Positions 6,738 through 11,139 of a stretch of 11,139 nucleotides of DNA are shown here, in pieces; within the stretch, counting starts at the first letter, position 1, and each line of letters opens with the position of its first letter. Origin of the DNA: an uncultured Verrucomicrobia subdivision 3 bacterium (GTDB lineage: Bacteria > Verrucomicrobiota > Verrucomicrobiae > Limisphaerales > CAMLLE01); the NCBI GenBank assembly GCA_946480555.1, contig CAMLLE010000043.1:1-11139 (forward strand). The letters are read 5' to 3'. A program made the position numbers and the translations under genes. The notes under the pieces are model-generated. The model was given only the letters and a program-made list of their open reading frames with translations, was not told the DNA's origin and did no database searches.

Positions 6738-9113
6738 TTATTTGATGGCAGTGGCGACAACCATGGAGTTTGACCACCACAGGTCGCGGCAATTGTCCGG
6801 CAGCGAGAGGCGTTCAACACTGGTCTGCAGTGAACGAAAATGCTGAAAGATCAATCGCTGGTGCCGGCGGCTGAGCGAATCGATTTCATGAGTCAGATAC
6901 GTGAACGCTCCGCCCGGTTTGAGATGCGCCGCCGCCACCGGAAAGAAGTGTTCGGCGAACACGACACTGCGCGAAAGATATTCAACGAATTCCTGTTCGT
7001 TCAGCGGGTATGTCTGGAAAAAGATCCCGTCAAACTGCCCCAGGCTTCCAATTACATCCTGCCACTTGCCGCGAACGAGCCGAATATCGCGGTCTGCGTG
7101 TCTGGCACGCCACGGTTCAAAGAAGCGCGCGATGACGGAAGTGTTGCATTCGATGATCGTGTGCGAGCGAATGCCACCTTCCTGCAGGAACGTGGAAGCA
7201 ATGCCACGTCCAAAGCCAATCTCCAGGAGGTCGCCATGCGAAGCCGTGACCGCGCCTGCCATCGCCCGCATCAGCGGGATATGCCAGTCCTCCAGAATTT
7301 CCTGTTCCGAAAGTTCCGCCTGCGAGCGGTCCAGTTCGGAGTAAGTGATCGCCGTCTCAGCGCCAGGGACAAAGTCCTTTGCCTGCGAATCCAGCGAGCG
7401 AATGTCCGCTTCAAATTCGTCAATCGTCCGGTTGAGCAGCCACGTGCGCTGCGAAGCCCGCGGCGGCTGAATGAAATCTGGCAGCCGGATGGAAATGGCG
7501 ACTTCAAATTCCGGGGACTGCCGCACGTAAGAATCCGGGGAAGCTTTCTCCGATGGCGATGCTGGTTCAATCGACTGTTCTGCGGCCGATGTTTGTGTCA
7601 CTTCATCCAGCAAGCGTTCCGCCTGCAGCAGATCCATTCCCGAAAGCCGGCGCAGCAGAAGCTGTCCGGTGTCACCATTGATCGGCAGCATCCGGTTCGT
7701 TTCATGCACGATCACCGCGGCGTCGGCCACGGCGGGATGTCGCTTCAGCACGGCTTCGATTTCCTCCAGTTCGATGCGATGTCCGCGAATCTTCACCTGA
7801 TGATCCAGGCGGCCGAGGAACTCGATGTTTCCATCGGGTAAAAAGCGAGCCAGATCGCCAGTCCGGTAGAGACGCGCCTGGGGATCCGGACTGAACGGGT
7901 CGGGAACGAATCGCTGTGAATTCAGTTCAGGCTGGTTGAGATAGCCGCGGGAAACTCCCGGTCCGCCGATGAAAATCTCGCCGCTCGCACCGTTCAAAAC
8001 CGGATGCCGGTGCGTGTCGAGAATGTGAACGCGTGTTCCTGGGATGGGTTTTCCGATCGGCACCGTGCGGGCGCCCGGGCGGGGTTCACAGCGATGCGCC
8101 GTGCTCCAGACCGTGGCTTCCGTGGGCCCGTATTCGTTATAAAGGGCGGTGTTCGGCAGCAGCGTGTAATGGCGTTCCACCAGTGCCGCCGGGCAGCTTT
8201 CCCCGGCAACGATCACCGTTCGCAGGGTGCCGAGCGCATTGAACTGGTCCAGCAACACCGCATAGAGCGAGGGCAGGCAAAGCAGATGCGAAATGCCGTG
8301 GCGCGAAATCAGATCGGCAATTTCAGTGCCGGTCTGGTGCGAATATTCGTGCGGCAACACAAGCGTTCCACCCTGCGACAGTGTCCAGAAAATGCCGGCG
8401 ACGGAACTGTCGAAGGCGTGCGACGAAAGGAGAAGGAACTTTTCCACGCGTTGGGGATAGAATTCGAAGCGCGCGGTTGTGGAATGCAAAAGGTTCGCAT
8501 GGGTAACGAGGACGCCCTTTGGTTTGCCGGTCGAACCCGATGTGTAGATCGTGTAAGCGAGATTCGTCTCGCTGGCCGAATCTCTTTTTGGGTTTTCAGG
8601 GGATTCGCCCTTGAACCATTCCGAATCGAGTGGCAGGACTTCGCCCTGGAAATCGAGCGTCGGCAGGTGGCTTTGCGTGAGCACGAGCGGGACGCGCGCG
8701 TCCTCCAGGATCATCTTCTGACGCTCGGCCGGATAAGCCGGGTCGATCGGCAAGTAAGCGGCACCGGCCTTAAGCACGCCGAGAATGCCAACGATCATGT
8801 CGATGGAGCGTTCCACGCGCACGCCAACCAGGCGGTTGGCTCCCGCGCCACGTTTCCGGAGGAAGTGCGCCACCTGATTTGCCCGGGCGTTTAGTTCGCA
8901 GTAAGTGTTGGTGCGTTCTTCAAAGGCCACCGCGATTGAGCTGGGCGACGCCGCGGCGTGCTTTTCAAACAGGTCATGAATCTGCTCCGCGGATGCAGGG
9001 CTGACGAGGCTCCTGTCCGGCGCAGTCGGCCAGGAGACACGACACTCCTGAGCGTGAGGTACAACGCAGGTTCCCATAATGCGATTTCCAGCGTATTCCT
9101 CTGTTTCCGGCAT
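6738..9113 (-). CDS. NRPS module 1, first part: initiation adenylation domain with inserted GAMT-like methyltransferase
   Basis: This 791-residue protein has no C domain, so it probably starts the assembly line. The A domain runs from ~40 to ~475, with A3 YTSGSTGKPKGV (~188-199), A4 FDSSVAGIFW (~231), A5 YGPTEAT (~326), A7 YRTGDLARF and A8 GRLDHQVKIRGHRIELEEIE (~434-453). The pocket read by alignment to PheA is DSALIAEVW (plus the A10 Lys in the next gene), which I cannot match to an amino acid. After A8 comes a ~130-residue linker and then a class I SAM methyltransferase (~608-790) that closely resembles guanidinoacetate methyltransferase. The frame ends at TAA (6740-6738) right after the methyltransferase. 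ATG 9113 was chosen as the only in-frame ATG near the A-domain start. The frame is open upstream to ~9228, but that part has no domain similarity. An internal ATG at residue 13 is possible. No clear Shine-Dalgarno is present. Confidence 0.93.
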   Translation of the reverse strand: MPETEEYAGNRIMGTCVVPHAQECRVSWPTAPDRSLVSPASAEQIHDLFEKHAAASPSSIAVAFEERTNTYCELNARANQVAHFLRKRGAGANRLVGVRVERSIDMIVGILGVLKAGAAYLPIDPAYPAERQKMILEDARVPLVLTQSHLPTLDFQGEVLPLDSEWFKGESPENPKRDSASETNLAYTIYTSGSTGKPKGVLVTHANLLHSTTARFEFYPQRVEKFLLLSSHAFDSSVAGIFWTLSQGGTLVLPHEYSHQTGTEIADLISRHGISHLLCLPSLYAVLLDQFNALGTLRTVIVAGESCPAALVERHYTLLPNTALYNEYGPTEATVWSTAHRCEPRPGARTVPIGKPIPGTRVHILDTHRHPVLNGASGEIFIGGPGVSRGYLNQPELNSQRFVPDPFSPDPQARLYRTGDLARFLPDGNIEFLGRLDHQVKIRGHRIELEEIEAVLKRHPAVADAAVIVHETNRMLPINGDTGQLLLRRLSGMDLLQAERLLDEVTQTSAAEQSIEPASPSEKASPDSYVRQSPEFEVAISIRLPDFIQPPRASQRTWLLNRTIDEFEADIRSLDSQAKDFVPGAETAITYSELDRSQAELSEQEILEDWHIPLMRAMAGAVTASHGDLLEIGFGRGIASTFLQEGGIRSHTIIECNTSVIARFFEPWRARHADRDIRLVRGKWQDVIGSLGQFDGIFFQTYPLNEQEFVEYLSRSVVFAEHFFPVAAAHLKPGGAFTYLTHEIDSLSRRHQRLIFQHFRSLQTSVERLSLPDNCRDLWWSNSMVVATAIK
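6741..7292 (-). other. GAMT/RMT2-like methyltransferase domain embedded in the adenylation domain
   Basis: Residues ~608-791 of the upstream NRPS protein. Seen: EDWHIPLMRAM, then the SAM loop LLEIGFGRGIAS, IIECN (acidic residue expected to bind the SAM ribose), FDGIFFQTYPLNE, HLKPGGAFTYL and a C-terminal PDNCRD. These align in order with animal GAMT: ERWETPYMHAL, VLEVGFGMAIAA, IIECN, FDGILYDTYPLSE, LLKPGGVLTY and PADCR. The two acidic residues known to hold the guanidino group in GAMT (Glu45, Asp134) align with His611 and Gln700 here. The fold should bind SAM, but the acceptor is probably not guanidinoacetate. N-methylation of the tethered aminoacyl group is the usual role of a methyltransferase at this site and is my inference. 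Confidence 0.85.
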
Positions 9114-9249
9114 CAGGAAGTGGGTGAAGTCCTGCCGCAGAAGGCGGGTGACACTGTAGGAGATTGCGGCCGAAGATTTCCGAAAAACTACGAGGAATGA
9201 AAACGCCGCCGCGTTGTACCGCGTTCATCAAATTTGGCCAGCTGTTGGA

Positions 9250-9278
9250 TTGACAAACCCCTCGCTTCCGACAATCTT
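9250..9278 (+). promoter_or_regulatory. Probable sigma70-type promoter of tRNA-Lys
   Basis: A perfect TTGACA at 9250-9255 is followed after 17 nt by AATCTT at 9273-9278, a poor -10 match. Transcription would start about 10 nt before the mature tRNA. The -35 is the strong part of the evidence. The NRPS operon diverges from the same 180-bp interval, where I see no convincing minus-strand promoter. Confidence 0.45.
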
Positions 9279-9294
9279 TTGCGCCCTACCGGTT

Positions 9295-9370
9295 GCCTCG
9301 GTAGCTCAATTGGCAGAGCAGTTGACTCTTAATCAATTGGTTCACGGTTCAAGTCCGTGCCGGGGCACCA
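9295..9370 (+). tRNA. tRNA-Lys (anticodon CTT)
   Basis: This is a full cloverleaf of 76 nt with encoded CCA. The acceptor GCCTCGG (9295-9301) pairs with CCGGGGC (9360-9366, one T-G pair). The D-arm is GCTC/GAGC (9304-9319). The anticodon stem GTTGA/TCAAT flanks the loop CTCTTAA, with anticodon CTT at 9328-9330. The T-arm is CACGG/CCGTG with loop TTCAAGT. Discriminator A and CCA end at 9370. It reads AAG codons. It lies between the NRPS operon and the response regulator, on the opposite strand to both. Confidence 0.97.
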
Positions 9371-9636
9371 CTTTCGAATCCCAGCACAAAGAGCACCCAG
9401 CCGAGCTGCACCCACTGGTCGCTTAAGCGTCACTCTTCTTTGCCCCAGTTCGCATTTCGGAATACGGCGCCTGGTGAGGCCGTCCTCAAGGACGAAGGGC
9501 ATGGGTGTTGTGCGGCAGAAGTCTGTCTGCGTTGGAGGCAGGCTGAACAGTCCAATCGCGGCTGTCCGGCGTGCCAGGCATTCGATTGGAGAATTCGCTG
9601 TTCGCTGCGAAACGGCGTTGAAGGTTCCGGGCAAGC

Positions 9637-10332
9637 TCAGGCCGCTGCGTTGGGAATGTGCGTGTATTTCGCCACAGCTTGCGCGCGTGAGCGAACGTGC
9701 AGCTTTTCGTATATGCGCCGAATGTGAGCGTTCACGGTCGGAACACTGATGTGCAGGGTGTCCGCAATCTCCTTGTAGAGATAGCCGCGCGCAAGAAGTT
9801 CCAGGACTTCACGTTCGCGGGGAGAAAGATTATCCGGTTCCTTGGAAGAAGGGCCGCTGAAGCGCTGAAACGATTGCACGATCTTGCGGGCAATGTTGCT
9901 GCTCATCGGGGAACCGCCGGAATAAATGTCTGCGATGGCCGCGAGCAATTCGGCGCGTGGAGTGCGCTTGAGCAGGTATCCGCTGGCGCCAGCGGAGAGC
10001 GCCTTGAAGATGTGATCGGGATCTTCATACACGGTGAGCATCATGAACTGCGTGTCAGACATCTGCGGTTTGAGGCGTCGAACACATTCAATGCCGTTCA
10101 TCGCGGGCATGTTGATATCCATCAGCACGACCGAAGGCTTCAGCTTTGGCAGCTGGGCCAGCCCAGCTTCTGCATTTTCAAAAACTCCCACACATTGAAA
10201 GCCGGGCGTGCCAGAAATCCATTCGGTCAGAATCGCACGGGCGGGTGCATCGTCCTCCACAATCGCTACAGTAATACTCACGGGAGTTCTTTTAGCTCGA
10301 TTCCGCGAGGATGGGTTGTCATCAGTTTTCAC
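9637..10332 (-). CDS. NarL/FixJ-type response regulator (receiver plus LuxR-type HTH)
   Basis: This transcription factor is controlled by an unseen sensor kinase. The receiver domain (~20-140) has the acidic pocket EDD (26-28), phosphoacceptor Asp72 in LMDINMP, switch Thr100 in MLTVYED and Lys122 in YLLKRTP. The C-terminal LuxR-type HTH begins at LSPREREVLELLARG, with recognition region KEIADTLHISVPTVNAHIRRIYEKL. The length is typical of the NarL/FixJ family. The GTG at 10332 gives the longest form (231 aa) with a weak GAAAG ahead of it. The GTG at 10281, just before ITVAIVEDD, gives 214 aa and fits usual receiver starts equally well. It is co-directional with the NRPS operon but ~520 bp from it with a tRNA between, so control of the NRPS is possible but not shown. 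No partner histidine kinase is in the window. Confidence 0.93.
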   Translation of the reverse strand: MKTDDNPSSRNRAKRTPVSITVAIVEDDAPARAILTEWISGTPGFQCVGVFENAEAGLAQLPKLKPSVVLMDINMPAMNGIECVRRLKPQMSDTQFMMLTVYEDPDHIFKALSAGASGYLLKRTPRAELLAAIADIYSGGSPMSSNIARKIVQSFQRFSGPSSKEPDNLSPREREVLELLARGYLYKEIADTLHISVPTVNAHIRRIYEKLHVRSRAQAVAKYTHIPNAAA

Positions 10333-10414
10333 TATTCGGCTTTCAGAAAGGAATTTCTGGTTCAGCCTACCTCAATGGTGTTTCGACAGCAAACGAGGAC
10401 AATTGTTTTCGACG

Positions 10415-10430
10415 CCGGTTGCTCAACCGG
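10415..10430. repeat. Perfect inverted repeat CCGGTT-GCTC-AACCGG
   Basis: Six-base arms flank a 4-nt loop, about 83 bp upstream of the response regulator start. No T-run follows on either strand, so it is not a standard terminator. It could be an operator or an RNA hairpin in the leader of the regulator gene, or chance. Confidence 0.35.
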
Positions 10431-10554
10431 ACCGCTGGCTCACTGATTGCCTTTTCTCCCGGCATTGGCTCCGGCGATGGCCAAGGAACCGGGCAACAGA
10501 TCATGGGCCATTTTTGCGATCCTGACGGAGCCCGTCTCCGCCGGTTTCAGACGC

Positions 10555-10592
10555 AAAAAAGGCGGGTGCCAGAGTTGCCTCGGACACCCGCC
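10555..10592 (-). terminator. Rho-independent terminator of the LamG-like gene
   Basis: On the minus strand, 20 nt after the stop codon, GGCGGGTG (complement of 10585-10592) pairs with CACCCGCC (complement of 10561-10568). Two more G-C pairs form inside past a bulged base. Six T residues (10560-10555) follow directly. It ends the 10612-11139 transcript and insulates the response regulator gene. Confidence 0.9.
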
Positions 10593-10611
10593 GTGCAAAT
10601 TCAATTTCTAC

Positions 10612-11139
10612 TTACGGAGCCGTCGGTTTGATGCGATAGAATTTCGATCCTGTTTTCGCAATCGCCACGCTGTAGGGCGGCGTTGCATCCGTGATATCCG
10701 TCCACGGACCCGTAAGGCTGTCTGCCTGCTGCAGGGTGAATCCAGAGATCCAGTTCAGCATCAGGTTCCCCATTTCATCCGTGATGCCTTCCATCCAACG
10801 TCCAGCACCAGCAGCGAGGAAGAGGCCCTTGATCTGGCTTTCCGTGAGTGCTTGGTAGAAGATGCCAATGTCGCTCCAGGTTCCGCCGTAAGACGTCCAT
10901 GGGGCACCGTTCCCATCGTCGGCCCAAGGGATCGGAGTGCGGCCGACACCGAGGCGCAGGTTGGACTCGCCCAAAGTGGTCGAGTTGACGATCGTCATGT
11001 AACCGCCATTTTCCGGATCAGGAATGCCGCCGGCATCGATGGTCTTGGCGGAAGTGAACCCATTCGTGTTCCCGACGTAAACGCTCGCATTCGGTCCCTC
11101 GACAACCAACGCCACGAAGGTCCATTCATCCTCTGGCGC
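10612..11139 (-). CDS. C-terminal part of a LamG/concanavalin-like extracellular protein (5' end outside window)
   Basis: The frame is open from the window edge (175 codons) to TAA at 10614-10612. The first visible residues, EWTFVALVVEGPNASVYVG, followed by LRLGVGR and GTWSDIGIFYQALTESQIKGLF, are the end of a LamG/concanavalin-A-type jelly-roll domain. The last ~45 residues form a small beta domain containing SLTGPWTDI and ending SKFYRIKPTAP, a tail I associate with secreted Verrucomicrobiota proteins. The LamG fold usually binds carbohydrate or protein outside the cell. The substrate here is unknown. The gene has its own terminator and no evident link to the NRPS operon. Confidence 0.87.
   Translation of the reverse strand, partial: APEDEWTFVALVVEGPNASVYVGNTNGFTSAKTIDAGGIPDPENGGYMTIVNSTTLGESNLRLGVGRTPIPWADDGNGAPWTSYGGTWSDIGIFYQALTESQIKGLFLAAGAGRWMEGITDEMGNLMLNWISGFTLQQADSLTGPWTDITDATPPYSVAIAKTGSKFYRIKPTAP

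Noticed and set aside
8974..9231. Minus-strand 85-codon open frame overlapping the NRPS start
   Set aside because: Largely out of frame with and overlapping the A-domain gene. It has low-complexity composition and no recognisable motif.
9250..9255. TTGTCA on the minus strand as the -35 of an NRPS promoter
   Set aside because: It is the complement of the tRNA -35 region and no acceptable -10 follows at the right distance.
9340..9370. tRNA-Lys 3' end as an attachment site with a direct repeat
   Set aside because: I saw no second copy of this 3' sequence in the window and no integrase gene. It is kept only as a speculation about the island border.
9481..9494. Hairpin CGTCC-TCAA-GGACG as a terminator of the tRNA gene
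   Set aside because: The stem is only 5 bp and there is no T-run after it on either strand.
1..11139. CRISPR array, insertion sequence or transposase
   Set aside because: No repeat-spacer pattern, terminal inverted repeats or transposase motifs were seen on either strand.

Overview
The window is dominated by a minus-strand nonribosomal peptide synthetase (NRPS) operon (positions 9113 down to 1). A divergent tRNA-Lys gene, a minus-strand LuxR/NarL-type response regulator and the 3' end of a LamG-like surface or secreted protein gene lie to its right. The host is probably a Verrucomicrobiota bacterium (Pedosphaera/Limisphaerales-like). The main hint is the LamG protein, whose C-terminal tail (LTGPWTDI...SKFYRI) is of a type I associate with that phylum. 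The NRPS genes also lack Shine-Dalgarno sequences. This assignment is an inference, not a proof.

Layout from the start of the assembly line, reading the minus strand: (1) 9113-6738, an adenylation (A) domain without a condensation (C) domain, therefore a probable initiation module. A guanidinoacetate-methyltransferase (GAMT)-like methyltransferase is inserted after motif A8. (2) 6734-6135, the missing C-terminal A subdomain (A9-A10) plus a carrier protein (PCP), separated from gene 1 by a single in-frame TAA. (3) 6128-2757, a complete C-A-PCP module with a valine-type pocket (DALWLGGTFK). (4) 2743-1, a C-A module with an Ile/Val-type pocket (DAFFMGVTF). Its A-domain homology stops abruptly near position 248. 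The genes are 3, 6 and 13 nt apart with no recognisable ribosome-binding sites, which suggests termination-reinitiation coupling. The predicted product starts X(possibly methylated)-Val-Ile/Val. No thioesterase, epimerase or transporter is visible.

Positions 1 to about 245 look like different DNA: GC-richer, with the tail of one plus-strand gene, a good Shine-Dalgarno and the start of a second plus-strand gene that is cut off where the NRPS homology begins. This is either an assembly chimera or a recombination breakpoint that truncated the third NRPS gene.

The most interesting part is the first module. It combines a GAMT-like methyltransferase inside an adenylation domain, loss of both acidic residues that hold the guanidino group in true GAMT, and an in-frame stop placed exactly at the methyltransferase/A-subdomain boundary. 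The short intergenic stretches 9371-9636 and 10333-10611 hold no gene I can support. The second contains a palindrome and the terminator of the LamG gene.
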